Source: Blastococcus sp.
GTDB taxonomy: Bacteria; Actinomycetota; Actinomycetes; Mycobacteriales; Geodermatophilaceae
Assembly (NCBI GenBank): GCA_025465355.1
Contig: JAODNN010000072.1
Location: 1 to 64,000 of the forward strand
Length of the DNA stretch: 64,000 bases
Reading direction: 5' to 3'
Shown here: positions 34,531 through 43,947 of the stretch, piece after piece
How the letters are laid out: each line of letters starts with the position of its first letter
How positions within the stretch are numbered: the first letter of the stretch is position 1
Position numbers and translations under genes: made by a program
Notes under the pieces: generated by a model
Database searches by the model: none
Told to the model about the DNA's origin: nothing
What the model saw: only the letters and a program-made list of their open reading frames with translations

Positions 34531-35550
34531 TCAGGTCGCACCGCGGGGAATGGCGTCGACCCACGGGACGTAGAGGCCTTCGCGTTCCGCGCGCACCGCG
34601 GCGAGGGTCCTGGTCGGGGCCGAGAGTTTGACCAGGATGTGTTCCATGTGGGCAGCCACGGTCCGCTGGGCAACCACCAGGGCGCTCGCGACCTCGGAGT
34701 TCGTGCACCCGTCGACGAGCAGGCCGAGGACCTCCAGCTCGCGCGGTGTGAGGCCGTGGAGGTCTCCCGCCGGTGACACGAGCACCACGCCGCTCCGCGG
34801 GGCCGGGACGTCGTCGGCGGCGGTGAGCGCGGTGACACGGACATGGCCGCAGGGAGCGTGGCGACCACCGAGGGGCCAGAGGAAAGACGTGTGGATGTGT
34901 CCTGCGCTGACGGCGGCGCGCGCCGCGACCAGCACGGGAGAGCCGGCGGCCAGGAGGGGGTGCCGCTGCAGGCCGGGCAGCACCTCGGTCGCGCCGTCCT
35001 CGTGGAGCGCCACGCCCGCGGTGGCGCCGCGGACCAGACGGGCCGCCGCCAGCAGCGACCGCATCGGGTCGATGCCGTGAGCCAGGGCCGGGGTGAGCCG
35101 GCCGAGGAGGCGGCGCGCCTCCGGTGGCGGGGCGTCCCGTTGGTTGAACAGCAGTGCGACGAAACCGACGTGCCGGCTGCCCGGGCCGAACAAGCCGGAC
35201 GCCAGGGCCTCGCTGAAGCCGGCCGGCAACGGGAACCGGCCCCAGACCGGCGGCTGCTCGGCCGGGGGGAAGCGGGTGGGCCGGCTGGACGGCGGTCGGC
35301 CTCGGACACCGTCCAGGGAACCGATGCCCGGCGTCGAGCTGCTGAGGTAGGCGAGGGTCGAGTCGTCGAGGTCCGTGCTGGCCAGGCAGACGTACCTGTT
35401 CCGGACCGGATCGGCGAGGGCCAGCCAGGAACTGTCGAACGGGATGACCCGGCGGAGCGCACCCAGGAGACTTTCGGCGCGGCGGCCGAGGGGTCCCGAG
35501 GAGGCGGCCACCTCGCTCAGCTCCAGGGTTGCTGTCGGATCTATCCGCAT
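34531..35550 (-). CDS. LuxR-family transcriptional regulator with GAF-like domain
   Basis: This is a 339-aa protein from the ATG at 35550, preceded by a G-rich site; the longer frame to 35604 adds a leader with no family features. The N-terminal 240 residues look like a GAF-like sensor (RRVIPFDSSWLALADPVRNR, HVGFVALLFNQRDAPPPEAR). The C-terminus is a LuxR/FixJ helix-turn-helix (HGLTPRELEVLGLLVDGCTN, SEVASALVVAQRTVAAHMEH). The phosphoacceptor aspartate of a response regulator is absent. It lies 42 bases upstream of the GDPD gene and may control it, and it is divergent from the HtrA-like protease. Confidence 0.85.
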   Translation of the reverse strand: MRIDPTATLELSEVAASSGPLGRRAESLLGALRRVIPFDSSWLALADPVRNRYVCLASTDLDDSTLAYLSSSTPGIGSLDGVRGRPPSSRPTRFPPAEQPPVWGRFPLPAGFSEALASGLFGPGSRHVGFVALLFNQRDAPPPEARRLLGRLTPALAHGIDPMRSLLAAARLVRGATAGVALHEDGATEVLPGLQRHPLLAAGSPVLVAARAAVSAGHIHTSFLWPLGGRHAPCGHVRVTALTAADDVPAPRSGVVLVSPAGDLHGLTPRELEVLGLLVDGCTNSEVASALVVAQRTVAAHMEHILVKLSAPTRTLAAVRAEREGLYVPWVDAIPRGAT

Positions 35551-35828
35551 ATCGAACCCCCCGGCGGGCGGGTGCGCAGTTGGCCGGACCCTTCGACCAG
35601 CCACGGACGCGCGGCCGTACAGATGGGTATACCCCGCGGAGACGGGCGGTTACGGGATCTGAGCGGGACGCATCGGCACACGTGGATGAGCCTGGGGCTA
35701 AGGCGGTGTCCGACGGGGGGGCGCTCCGGCGCGTGGGCAGATCCGTAATCCTGCCCATGGACAGCGGCCACCACTCGCAGTGACATGAACGCGGTCGCCG
35801 GCCGGCGCCCCGCCACGAGGAGGCGACC

Positions 35829-36911
35829 GTGAGCAGACCGGACCCCGCCCGGCACCTCCCCTGCGGCCCTCCCGGTGGACGCCGCAGTCGTGGCGCAGCG
35901 GCGGGAGTCCTGGTGGGCGCACTCGTCCTGAGCGGTTGTACCGGCGGCGGCGACGCGGGGCCCACCCCCTCATCGCCGGCCGTGGGCGCCCCCGCACTCG
36001 ACGAGCAGACGGCCTACGAGCGGGTCATCCGGAAGGTGCTGCCCACAGTCGTCGAGATCCGGAGCACGAGCGGACTGGGCTCCGGAGTCGTCTTCGACTC
36101 CATGGGCGACATCGTCACGAACGCACACGTCGTCGGCACCGAGAAGCAGTTCGAGGTGCTGTCCGCCGCGTCGGCCACCTCGATGAAGGCCTCCCTGGTG
36201 GGCAGCTATCCGCCCAACGATCTCGCGGTCATCCGGGTCTCGGGGGCCCACAAGCTGCAGCCGGCGACGTTCGCCGACTCATCGCAGGCCCAGGTCGGGG
36301 AGATCGTCCTGGCCATGGGAAACCCACTGGGTCTGTCGGCCACCGTCACCAACGGCATCGTCTCCGCGACCGGCCGCACGGTCACCGAACCGGCGAGCCC
36401 TGGGAGCCCGGGCGCCACTCTGCCGGACATGCTGCAGACGTCGGCGCCGATCAACCCGGGGAACAGCGGCGGGGCCCTCGTCGACATGAGCGGCCAGGTC
36501 CTCGGGATCCCGACGCTGGCCGCCGTCAACAGCGAGCAGGGTGGCGCCGCGCCCGGCATCGGGTTCGCCATCCCGGCCAACCAGGTCAGGCGCATCGCCG
36601 GGCAACTCGCCACGAGCGGCACGGTCACGAACTCGGGCCGCGCGGCACTCGGCGTCCACGTCACGACGGTCGCCGACCAGGCAGGGCAGCCGCTGGGCGT
36701 CGGGGTGGTCGCCGTGACACCCGGGGGGCCCGCAGACAAGGCCGGCATCCAGCCCGGGGACATCATCCTCGCGATCAACGGCACGCCGACCCCGACGGCC
36801 CAGGCGCTCGGCGCCGCCCTCGCGGAGTTCCGCCCCGGCCAGAAGGTGAGCGTCACGATCGAGCACGGGGGCACCAAGAAGCAGGTTCAGGTCACCCTCG
36901 GCCAGCTATGA
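35829..36911 (+). CDS. HtrA/DegP-like trypsin-fold serine protease lipoprotein with PDZ domain
   Basis: This 360-aa protein starts at a GTG behind GGAGG. The signal peptide ends in a lipobox, LVLSGCTGGG (Cys near residue 38). The protease domain has the triad His in IVTNAHVV, Asp in NDLAVIRV and Ser in NPGNSGGALVD. A PDZ domain ends the protein (VAVTPGGPADKAGIQPGDII, LAINGTPTPTAQALG). It should work outside the membrane on misfolded or signal proteins. It is monocistronic; the stress operon converges on it from the right. Confidence 0.92.
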   Translation: MSRPDPARHLPCGPPGGRRSRGAAAGVLVGALVLSGCTGGGDAGPTPSSPAVGAPALDEQTAYERVIRKVLPTVVEIRSTSGLGSGVVFDSMGDIVTNAHVVGTEKQFEVLSAASATSMKASLVGSYPPNDLAVIRVSGAHKLQPATFADSSQAQVGEIVLAMGNPLGLSATVTNGIVSATGRTVTEPASPGSPGATLPDMLQTSAPINPGNSGGALVDMSGQVLGIPTLAAVNSEQGGAAPGIGFAIPANQVRRIAGQLATSGTVTNSGRAALGVHVTTVADQAGQPLGVGVVAVTPGGPADKAGIQPGDIILAINGTPTPTAQALGAALAEFRPGQKVSVTIEHGGTKKQVQVTLGQL

Positions 36912-36923
36912 GCACCGTGGCCC

Positions 36924-37367
36924 CTAGGTCACCATCCGGAACAGCTCGAAGGCGCGGTCCCAGTGCGCGCTCGACGGGTTCGGCACCTCGGGGTCGATGA
37001 TCCGGAACGACCGCGCCAGCGCCAGGCTGAGCCCGCCGAAGACCTCGGTGAGCACACCCTCGGTCTCGTCACCGAACGTGACGTCGTCCGGAGGACGACG
37101 AAGGTTCTGGCCGATCACCTCGCGCATGTCGTCGGACGTGTCCAGCTTGGCGAACTCGCGCATGCGTTCCTGCAGGCCCTTGGTGATGGGCAGGTCCTGC
37201 GGGGCGATCACGTCCCGGTTGTTCCAGCGGGCGCTGTCGCGGCCGGCGATCGCGATGTCGTCGACCTTCTCGTCGACGAACGCCCGATAGCGGTCGAGGT
37301 CCGCCTTGTCGACGTCGACGCCCCCCGCCTCGCGGAAGAACCGTTCCAACTCCGGTATGCCGGCCAT
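36924..37367 (-). CDS. DUF1931 histone-fold-like protein
   Basis: This is a 147-aa protein from the ATG at 37367, with GGAGGAG upstream. MAGIPELERFFREAGGVDVD, KADLDRYRAFVDEKVDDIAI and RWNNRDVIAPQDLPITKGLQ match the DUF1931 family. Its known structure (an Aquifex protein, from memory) is a double histone fold similar to archaeal histones. FGGLSLALARSFRIIDPEVP is near the C-terminus. DNA binding is not proven for the family. It is the last gene of the eleven-gene stress operon, 22 bases after the flavoprotein gene. Its presence suggests nucleoid protection under stress. Confidence 0.82.
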   Translation of the reverse strand: MAGIPELERFFREAGGVDVDKADLDRYRAFVDEKVDDIAIAGRDSARWNNRDVIAPQDLPITKGLQERMREFAKLDTSDDMREVIGQNLRRPPDDVTFGDETEGVLTEVFGGLSLALARSFRIIDPEVPNPSSAHWDRAFELFRMVT

Positions 37368-37389
37368 GCCGTCTCCTCCACGCTCGTCG

Positions 37390-39141
37390 TCAGCGGGCCG
37401 TAGCCAGGTGCTCGTGCACCATGCGAACCGCCATCGCGCCCTCCCCAACCGCAGAGGCCACCCGCTTGATCGAGCCGCTGCGCACGTCACCCGCCGCGAA
37501 GAGGCCGGGCAGGCTCGTCTCGAGCATCAGCGGCGTCCGTTCGGGGGCCTGGTCGTTCTCGGGGGGCTGGTCGTTCTCGGGGGGCTGGTCGTTCCGTGTC
37601 GCGCGGCGCACGTCCGCCCCCGTCGTCACGTAGCCACCCGCATCGACGATCACCGAATCGGGCAACCACGACGTGCTCGGGACCCCCCCGATGAACACCA
37701 TGAGTTCACGGGCGGGCAGGCGCTGCCGCTCGCCGCTCGCCGTGTCCTCCACGATGACCGCCTCGAGCCGCCCATGCTCGCCCTCCAGTTCGCGCACCTC
37801 GGTGTGCACGAAAACCTGGATGCGGGGATCGCGCTCGATCCGGTCGGCCAGGTAGCGCGACATGTACTCGTCGAGACTCGCCTCCCTGACCACCAGCCGC
37901 ACCACCCCGGCGTGATCGGCGAGGAAGAGCGCGGCCTGCCCCCCGGAGTTACCGCCACCCACCACCACCACGGGGTCACCGACGCACTGCTGGGCCTCCA
38001 GCGGCGTGGCCGCGTAATAGACGCAGGTGTCCTCGAACTCCTCCAGCCGAGGCACCTGCAGCCTGCGCACGCGGACGCCCGTCGCGGCGATCACGCACCT
38101 CGTGGCGATCTCCCCGCCGTCGGCGAACCGGAGCACGTAGGCGCCGTCACGCTGCCCCAGACCCACCACGTCCGCCGGAACGGTCCGCCGGGCGCCGAAC
38201 TTCTCCGCCTGGAGCACCGCGCGCTCGGCCAGCTCGCCGCCGGAGATACCGGCGGGGAACCCGAGGTAGTTCTCGATTCGCGACGTCCGGCCTGCCTGGC
38301 CGCCCGCCGCGACCGCGTCGAGCACCACCGTGTCCAGGCCCTCCGACGCGCCGTAGACGGCGGCCGCGAGCCCGGCCGGCCCGGCGCCGACGATCACCAG
38401 GTCGCAGACCTGCTCTTTCGGGCGGGCGTCCCTGAGCCCGAACACCTCGGCCAGCTCGGCGATGGACGGATTCCGGAGCAGTCGGTTCCGGTACAGCACG
38501 ATCGGCGTGTCATCGGGGCCGAGCCCGAGCTCGCGGAGCAGTCGCTCTGCCGTCGGGTCGGTTTCCAGGTCGATGAAGTGGTGGGGCAGCCGGTTGCGGG
38601 CGGCGAACTCGCGCAGCTGCCGGGTGGCGGCGGAGTACCGGGAACCGATGATCCGGAAACCGAGCCCCTCACCGAGCGCCAGCCAGCGCCGGACCAGGAA
38701 GGCACGCAGGACGAGGTCCCCCAACGCAGGGTCCGCGCCGGCCAGGGCACGGATCCGGTCGGCCGGAACCGCCAGCACCTCCCCCGGTTCGATGACGACG
38801 CTGGTGAAGAAGGCCGGCTGGCCGGTCAGGACGCCGAGCTCGCCGAGAAACCGCCCGGGCCCGTGCACCCGGACCACCCGCTGGTCAGGCGTTCCCACGG
38901 CCTCGGCGACCGCGACCCGGCCGGAGAGGACCACGTAGAAGGTGTCCTCCGGCTCGCCTTCGGCGATGAGCACCTCCCCGCGGGTGGTGGGCCGGCGCTC
39001 ACCCTCCGCCTCCAGCATCCGCAGCTGCGACTCCTCGAGCCGCGGGAACGCTCCGGACAGGTCGGGGGTCTCCCCCGGCGGCACCTCCGCGAGCAGCTGC
39101 TCCATCGCGTGGCTGTCCGCGACAGCCCCACCGGCCGTCAC
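37390..39141 (-). CDS. cyclic-nucleotide-binding thioredoxin reductase-like flavoprotein
   Basis: This is a 583-aa fusion from the GTG at 39141, which overlaps the UBP stop. Residues about 25-155 form a cNMP-binding domain (GEVLIAEGEPEDTFYVVLSG, GRFLGELGVLTGQPAFF). About 165-235 is a small thioredoxin-like domain (LPHHFIDLETDPTAERLLRE). The rest is thioredoxin-reductase-like, with FAD motif LVIVGAGPAGLAAAVYGASE, nucleotide motif VVVVGGGNSGGQAALFLADH and LPGLFAAGDVRSGSIKRVAS. The active-site CxxC of thioredoxin reductase is not seen, so it may reduce something other than thioredoxin. An 18-bp repeat encodes NDQPPE units near residue 540. It is cytoplasmic and part of the stress operon. Confidence 0.87.
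   Translation of the reverse strand: MTAGGAVADSHAMEQLLAEVPPGETPDLSGAFPRLEESQLRMLEAEGERRPTTRGEVLIAEGEPEDTFYVVLSGRVAVAEAVGTPDQRVVRVHGPGRFLGELGVLTGQPAFFTSVVIEPGEVLAVPADRIRALAGADPALGDLVLRAFLVRRWLALGEGLGFRIIGSRYSAATRQLREFAARNRLPHHFIDLETDPTAERLLRELGLGPDDTPIVLYRNRLLRNPSIAELAEVFGLRDARPKEQVCDLVIVGAGPAGLAAAVYGASEGLDTVVLDAVAAGGQAGRTSRIENYLGFPAGISGGELAERAVLQAEKFGARRTVPADVVGLGQRDGAYVLRFADGGEIATRCVIAATGVRVRRLQVPRLEEFEDTCVYYAATPLEAQQCVGDPVVVVGGGNSGGQAALFLADHAGVVRLVVREASLDEYMSRYLADRIERDPRIQVFVHTEVRELEGEHGRLEAVIVEDTASGERQRLPARELMVFIGGVPSTSWLPDSVIVDAGGYVTTGADVRRATRNDQPPENDQPPENDQAPERTPLMLETSLPGLFAAGDVRSGSIKRVASAVGEGAMAVRMVHEHLATAR
37549..37594. repeat. 18-bp in-frame tandem repeat (NDQPPE units)
   Basis: CTGGTCGTTCTCGGGGGG repeats at 37549, 37567 and partly at 37585 inside the flavoprotein gene. 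It adds NDQPPE units in a loop before the last FAD motif, so its copy number may vary between strains. Confidence 0.85.
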
Positions 39142-39413
39142 ACGAACACCTCGTCGACGTAGCACCAACGCCAGTCCTCGCCAGGCTCGAACGACGCGAC
39201 GATGGGGTCGCCGACGAGCCCCGCATGGCGGCGGGCGTGCCGGTTGGGCGACTGGTCACAGCACCCGACATGGCCGCAGGTCAGGCACAGCCGCAGGTGC
39301 ACCCACGGCGATCCGATGCGGAGGCACTCCTCACACCCCTCCGGGGTGCGTGGCACGACGTCGTCACGGATGAACACCAGATGGGGGTCGACTCCCGACA
39401 CCTCAGTGGTCAC
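39138..39413 (-). CDS. UBP-type zinc finger protein
   Basis: This 91-aa protein holds a UBP-type zinc finger with ordered ligands: GCEECLRIGSPWVHLRLC, LTCGHVGCCDQSPNRHARRH. In eukaryotes the fold binds ubiquitin; bacterial versions such as this are uncharacterised and often lie beside redox or stress genes. Its start overlaps the thioredoxin gene by 11 bases and its stop overlaps the next gene, so it is coupled within the operon. The role is unknown; a partner for the flanking redox proteins is possible. Confidence 0.88.
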   Translation of the reverse strand: MTTEVSGVDPHLVFIRDDVVPRTPEGCEECLRIGSPWVHLRLCLTCGHVGCCDQSPNRHARRHAGLVGDPIVASFEPGEDWRWCYVDEVFV

Positions 39414-39870
39414 TCTGGGTCTCCTCGGACTGCAGCGCCTGGTCCAGCCAGTTCCGCAGAGCCGGTTCCGGAGCGGCTCCGGGTTGGCGCGCCAGCACGT
39501 CGCCGTCGCGCAGGACCATCAGCGTGGGAACGGCGCGCACCTCGAAGCGCTGGGACAGCCGGGGCGAGGAGTCGACGTCGACCTTCACCAGCTTGAGCCG
39601 GCCGCGCCGGTCGGTGGCTATCCGTTCCAGGGCCGGGCTGACCATCCGGCAGGGGCCGCACCACGTCGCCCACATGTCCACCAGCACCGGGACCGGGGAC
39701 TGTTCCGCGACCTCGGCGAAGTCGTCGTCCCCCGCGTCGACGATCCAGGGCAACGGCTGGTGGCAGTTCCCGCACTTCGGGATGCTGTCGGCTGCCGCCG
39801 GCACCCGGTTGCGCTTCCCGCAGTTCGGACAGGTGACCGTGCTGGTCCGCGGCTTCGTCGGGGCGGTCAT
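39403..39870 (-). CDS. thioredoxin 2-like protein with N-terminal zinc ribbon
   Basis: This 155-aa protein begins with a zinc ribbon (VTCPNCGKRN, PKCGNCHQPL) and continues with a thioredoxin domain: VLVDMWATWCGPCRMVSPAL with the WCGPC active site, LKLVKVDVDSSPRLSQRFEV and RAVPTLMVLRDGDV with the cis-Pro. This is the TrxC type, which reduces disulfides in the cytoplasm and is stress-linked. It overlaps ClpB by four bases and the UBP gene by eleven. The flavoprotein two genes on is a candidate reductase. Confidence 0.93.
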   Translation of the reverse strand: MTAPTKPRTSTVTCPNCGKRNRVPAAADSIPKCGNCHQPLPWIVDAGDDDFAEVAEQSPVPVLVDMWATWCGPCRMVSPALERIATDRRGRLKLVKVDVDSSPRLSQRFEVRAVPTLMVLRDGDVLARQPGAAPEPALRNWLDQALQSEETQSDH

Positions 39871-42527
39871 GCCTGCGCTCCCGCCTGCGTCCCGGTCTGG
39901 GCACCTGCCTGGTCACCCGCCGAGACGAGGTTGACGACGAGCTGGTCGCCGTCGACCTGCACCCGCACGGTCGCACCCGCCATCGCGCCCAGGCGCAGCA
40001 ACGCCCGGGCGGTCGGCGTCTCCACCTCGCGGGCGATGAACCGGCGCAGCGGACGGGCGCCGTAGACCGGGTCGTACCCCTGCCGCGCGATGAAGCGGCG
40101 GGCATCCTCGGTGACCTCCAGCGTGATGTTGTTCCCGGCCAGCCGCTTGCGCAGGTCGGCGAGCATCAGTTCGACGATGGTCTCGATCTCGCCGAGGGTG
40201 AGCGGCGTGAACAGCACGGTGTCGTCGATCCGGTTGAGGAACTCGGGCCGGAAGTGGGTCCGCAGTTCGGCGAGCACCAGGTCGCGGGCTTCGGGCTTGA
40301 GCTGCCCGTCCGCGGTGACGCCGTCGATCAGGTACTGCGACCCGATGTTCGACGTCATGATGATCACCGTGTTGCGGAAGTTGACGGTCCGGCCCTGCGC
40401 ATCGGTGAGCCGGCCGTCGTCGAGCACCTGCAGCAATGTGTTGAAGACGTCCGCGTGGGCCTTCTCGATCTCGTCGAACAGGACGACGGAGTACGGACGA
40501 CGACGCACTGCTTCGGTGAGCTGCCCACCCTCCTCGTAACCCACGTAGCCGGGGGGAGCGCCGACCAGGCGGGACACCGTGTGCCGCTCCTGGTACTCGC
40601 TCATGTCGATACGGACCATGTTGTCCTCGGAGTCGAACAGCGCCTCGGCCAGCGCCTTGGCGAGCTCTGTCTTCCCGACCCCTGTCGGGCCCAGGAAGAT
40701 GAACGAACCGGTCGGCCGGCGCGGGTCGTGTACCCCGGACCGCGCCCGGACGATCGCGTCCGCGACGGCCTGCACGGCCTCGTCCTGCCCGACGACGCGC
40801 TGGTGGAGCACCTCGTCGAGGCGGAGCAGCTTCTCCCGCTCCCCCTCGGTCAGCCGGGACACCGGGATCCCGGTCCACGCCGAGACGATCTCGGCGACCT
40901 CCTCGGCCGTGACCACCTCGCGGAGCAACCGGTGCTCGCCCTGCTTCTCGGCAAGCCTCTTCTCCTCCTGCTCCAGCTTCTGCTGGAGGTCGGCGAGCCG
41001 GCCGTAGCGCAGTTCGGCGGCACGGTTCAGGTCGTAGGAACGCTCCGCCTCCTGGATCTCCTGGCGGACCTGTTCCAGTTCCGCACGCAGCTCCTGGACC
41101 CGCTTGATCGCCTGCCGTTCCGCGTTCCACTGGGCGCGCATGGCGTCGGCCTCGCTGCGCAGGTCCGCGAGCTCACGGCGGAGCTGGTCGAGCCGGGCGA
41201 TCGATGCGGGGTCCTCCTCCTTCGCGAGTGCGGCCTCTTCGATCTCCAGGCGCATCACCTTGCGCGTGATCTCGTCCAGCTCGGCGGGCATCGAATCGAT
41301 CTCGGTGCGCAGCCGGGCGCACGCCTCGTCGACGAGGTCGATCGCCTTGTCGGGCAGGAACCGATCGGTCAGATAGCGATCGCTGAGCGTGGTCGCCGCG
41401 ATCAGTGCGCCGTCCAGGATGCGTACGCCGTGGAAGACCTCGAACCGCTCGCGCAGGCCGCGCAGGATCGAGATCGCGTCCTCGACGCTGGGCTCATCCA
41501 CGGGCACGGGCTGGAAGCGCCGCTCGAGGGCCGCATCCTTCTCGATGTGCGTGCGGTACTCCTCGCGCGTGGTCGCGCCGATCATGTGCAGCTCGCCACG
41601 CGCCAGCATCGGCTTGAGCATGTTGCCGGCGTCCATCGCACCCTCGGCCGCGCCTGCGCCGACGACGTTGTGCAGTTCGTCGATGAACAGCAGGATGCGC
41701 CCCTCGGCGCCCTTCACCTCGGCCAGCACCGCCTGGAGGCGTTCCTCGAACTCACCGCGGTACTTCGCCCCGGCCACGAGCAGACCCATGTCGAGGGAGA
41801 AGACCGTGCGGTCGCGCAGGCCCTCGGGGACGTCCCCGTTGACGATGCGCTGGGCCAGCCCTTCGACGATCGCGGTCTTGCCGACGCCGGGGTCACCGAT
41901 CAGTACCGGGTTGTTCTTCGACTTGCGGGAAAGGATCTGGACGACGCGGCGGATCTCGGCATCCCGCCCGATCACCGGGTCCAGCCGGCCGGAACGGGCC
42001 GCTTCGACGAGGTCCATGCCGTACTTCGTGAGCGCCTCGTAGGTCCCTTCCGGCGTGGCCGAGGTGACGCGCTGGTTGCCGCGCACCTGGGTCAGCGCGG
42101 AGAGGAACGCGTCCCGCGTGACACCGTGCTTCGCCAGCAGCCGTCCCGCGGGGGTCGTCGCCCCCTCCTCGGCGAGGGCGACGAGCAGGTGCTCGACCGA
42201 GACGTACTCGTCCTTCATCCGGCGGGCCTCGCGCTCGGCGGCGTCGAGCACGCGGGCCACCCGCTGCGTGAGCGAGACCTGACCCGGTTGGGGAGCCGCC
42301 CGGGTGGTGCGCGGCTTGCGCGCGAGTTCGGCTTCCAGATCGGAGCGCAGGCCGCCGAGGTCGACACCCATCCCGGTGAGCAGCCGGGGTACCAGGCCGT
42401 CTTGCTGCTCGAGAAGGGCGAACAGCAGGTGTTCTTCGTCGACTTCGGTGTGGCCGAGCCTGGTGGCGAGGTCCTGGGCGGCGGAGAGCGCCTCTTGCGA
42501 CTTCTGGGTCAAGCGATTCAGGTCCAC
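39867..42527 (-). CDS. clpB: ClpB-type disaggregase ATPase
   Basis: This 886-aa AAA+ chaperone pulls apart protein aggregates with DnaK. From the GTG at 42527 ([20 protein letters not shown]) come the Clp N-domain, the first AAA+ module (Walker [20 protein letters not shown], Walker [16 protein letters not shown]), the ClpB coiled-coil middle domain (about 395-525, charged repeats [20 protein letters not shown]) and the second AAA+ module ([31 protein letters not shown]). The tail has an odd [12 protein letters not shown] low-complexity end. It overlaps the CbpM-like gene by 10 bases and the thioredoxin gene by four. It may be a second, stress-specific copy beside a housekeeping clpB elsewhere. 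Confidence 0.94.
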   Translation of the reverse strand: MDLNRLTQKSQEALSAAQDLATRLGHTEVDEEHLLFALLEQQDGLVPRLLTGMGVDLGGLRSDLEAELARKPRTTRAAPQPGQVSLTQRVARVLDAAEREARRMKDEYVSVEHLLVALAEEGATTPAGRLLAKHGVTRDAFLSALTQVRGNQRVTSATPEGTYEALTKYGMDLVEAARSGRLDPVIGRDAEIRRVVQILSRKSKNNPVLIGDPGVGKTAIVEGLAQRIVNGDVPEGLRDRTVFSLDMGLLVAGAKYRGEFEERLQAVLAEVKGAEGRILLFIDELHNVVGAGAAEGAMDAGNMLKPMLARGELHMIGATTREEYRTHIEKDAALERRFQPVPVDEPSVEDAISILRGLRERFEVFHGVRILDGALIAATTLSDRYLTDRFLPDKAIDLVDEACARLRTEIDSMPAELDEITRKVMRLEIEEAALAKEEDPASIARLDQLRRELADLRSEADAMRAQWNAERQAIKRVQELRAELEQVRQEIQEAERSYDLNRAAELRYGRLADLQQKLEQEEKRLAEKQGEHRLLREVVTAEEVAEIVSAWTGIPVSRLTEGEREKLLRLDEVLHQRVVGQDEAVQAVADAIVRARSGVHDPRRPTGSFIFLGPTGVGKTELAKALAEALFDSEDNMVRIDMSEYQERHTVSRLVGAPPGYVGYEEGGQLTEAVRRRPYSVVLFDEIEKAHADVFNTLLQVLDDGRLTDAQGRTVNFRNTVIIMTSNIGSQYLIDGVTADGQLKPEARDLVLAELRTHFRPEFLNRIDDTVLFTPLTLGEIETIVELMLADLRKRLAGNNITLEVTEDARRFIARQGYDPVYGARPLRRFIAREVETPTARALLRLGAMAGATVRVQVDGDQLVVNLVSAGDQAGAQTGTQAGAQA

Positions 42528-42898
42528 TGATGGCTCCGGTTCTGGTCGGTGGCGGTGGGCTGCCCCGTGCCGCCCCGTGGCCGCACCGGTTCGGTGCGGC
42601 CGCGGACGCGCAGAAGGGTCTCGAGCTCGGTGATCCGGTCCAGCAGGTCGACGACCAGCCCGAGCGCGGCGTAGTTCAACGGCAGCGCGGCCCGTAGCCG
42701 CTGCAGCCGGGCGACGGCGGCGACCTGTGCCGTGGCGAACCACAGGACACCGTTGTCGTCGCGCACGGCCGGCACCAGGCCGAGCGCCACGAACCGTCGG
42801 ACCAGGTCGGGGTGCAGGCCGACGCGCCGGGCGAACTCGTCCTGGCCCATCCGGCCGCGGCGCACCGGAGACGGGACGGGCAGGTACGGGGTGGTCAT
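42518..42898 (-). CDS. CbpM-like chaperone modulator (MerR-type helix-turn-helix)
   Basis: A 126-aa protein from the ATG at 42898. [20 protein letters not shown] followed by [20 protein letters not shown] is a MerR-like winged fold; [20 protein letters not shown] and [12 protein letters not shown] form the C-terminal helix. The size and position directly after a DnaJ/CbpA gene (four-base overlap) match CbpM, which binds and inhibits CbpA, better than HspR, the MerR-type repressor usually found here in actinobacteria. Both remain possible. It is followed by clpB with a ten-base overlap. Confidence 0.78.
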   Translation of the reverse strand: MTTPYLPVPSPVRRGRMGQDEFARRVGLHPDLVRRFVALGLVPAVRDDNGVLWFATAQVAAVARLQRLRAALPLNYAALGLVVDLLDRITELETLLRVRGRTEPVRPRGGTGQPTATDQNRSHQWT

Positions 42899-43944
42899 CT
42901 CGAGCCTCTCTTCCGGCCGGAACCGGAGCGACTCCTGGCACCGGAGCCGGCACCGGAACCGGCATCGGAACCGGTGCGACGGGGATCGAAGGTCGAGACC
43001 GCCGCGAGCTCGGTGAACAGCTCCCGCTCCCGGTCGGTGAGCCGGGGAGGAACCATGATCTTGATCTCTGCGTAGAGGTCCCCGGGGCGGCCTTTCGGGT
43101 CGGGCATTCCCTCCCCCTTCAGCCGGAGCCGCCGGCCCGTGGAAGACCCCGGCGGGACCGTCACCTTCGTCTCGCCCCCGGGCGTGCGGACCGGGACGGT
43201 CGCACCGAGCGCTGCCTCCCACGGGGCGAGCGGCAGGTCGACGACGATGTCCTTGCCCTCGAGGCGGTAGCGCGGGTCGGGCTGCAGCCGCACCACGAGG
43301 TACAGGTCACCGGGCGCGCCGTCCCCCATCCCGCGACCGCCCTCGCCGGCGAGCCTGATGCGCTTGCCGTCGGTGACCCCGGGCGGGATCGTGACCGTGT
43401 ACGTGCGCGGGCCGTCCGGACCGTTGAGGGTGATCTGGCGGCGACCACCGCGGTAGGCCTCCTCGACCGTGAGGGGAAGCTCCGCCTCCTGGTCCGCTCC
43501 GGGCACCGGACCGGCGCGTCCGCGGCCGCGTCCACCGAACATCCCACCGAGCAGGTCCTCGATGTCGATGCCGCCGTAACCGCCGCCGAAGCCGCCCCCG
43601 AAACCACCGCCGAAGTCGGCACTCTCGGGACCGGCACCGGCGTAGGTCTCACGGCGGCTGCGACGAGGACCTCCGCGGGGACCGCCGGCGGATGCGCCCA
43701 CGCGCTCCTCCCAATCGTCGGGAACCTGCCGGAAGTCATCCCCGAACCGGTCGTATTTCCTGCGCAGCTTCGGGTCGTTCAGCACGTGATAGGCCTCGTT
43801 GACCTCCTTGAAGCGCTCCTCCGCTCCCGGGTCCTTGTTCACGTCGGGGTGGTTCGCCCTGGCCAGCCGCCGGTACGCCTGCTGCAGGTCGTCCGGTCCT
43901 GCGTCGCGCGACACCCCGAGCACCTCGTAGTAGTCGCGGGCCAT
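42895..43944 (-). CDS. DnaJ/CbpA-type co-chaperone without zinc finger
   Basis: This 349-aa protein begins with a complete J domain ([20 protein letters not shown], the HPD motif in [34 protein letters not shown]). A Gly/Phe-rich linker follows ([20 protein letters not shown]), then the two C-terminal substrate-binding domains ([40 protein letters not shown]). The four CxxCxGxG zinc repeats of DnaJ are missing, so it is the CbpA class. It stimulates DnaK ATPase. The C-terminus is a Ser/Gly/Arg-rich tail encoded by short DNA repeats near 42930-42990. GrpE lies three bases upstream. Confidence 0.93.
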   Translation of the reverse strand: MARDYYEVLGVSRDAGPDDLQQAYRRLARANHPDVNKDPGAEERFKEVNEAYHVLNDPKLRRKYDRFGDDFRQVPDDWEERVGASAGGPRGGPRRSRRETYAGAGPESADFGGGFGGGFGGGYGGIDIEDLLGGMFGGRGRGRAGPVPGADQEAELPLTVEEAYRGGRRQITLNGPDGPRTYTVTIPPGVTDGKRIRLAGEGGRGMGDGAPGDLYLVVRLQPDPRYRLEGKDIVVDLPLAPWEAALGATVPVRTPGGETKVTVPPGSSTGRRLRLKGEGMPDPKGRPGDLYAEIKIMVPPRLTDRERELFTELAAVSTFDPRRTGSDAGSGAGSGARSRSGSGRKRGSR

Positions 43945-43947
43945 CCG

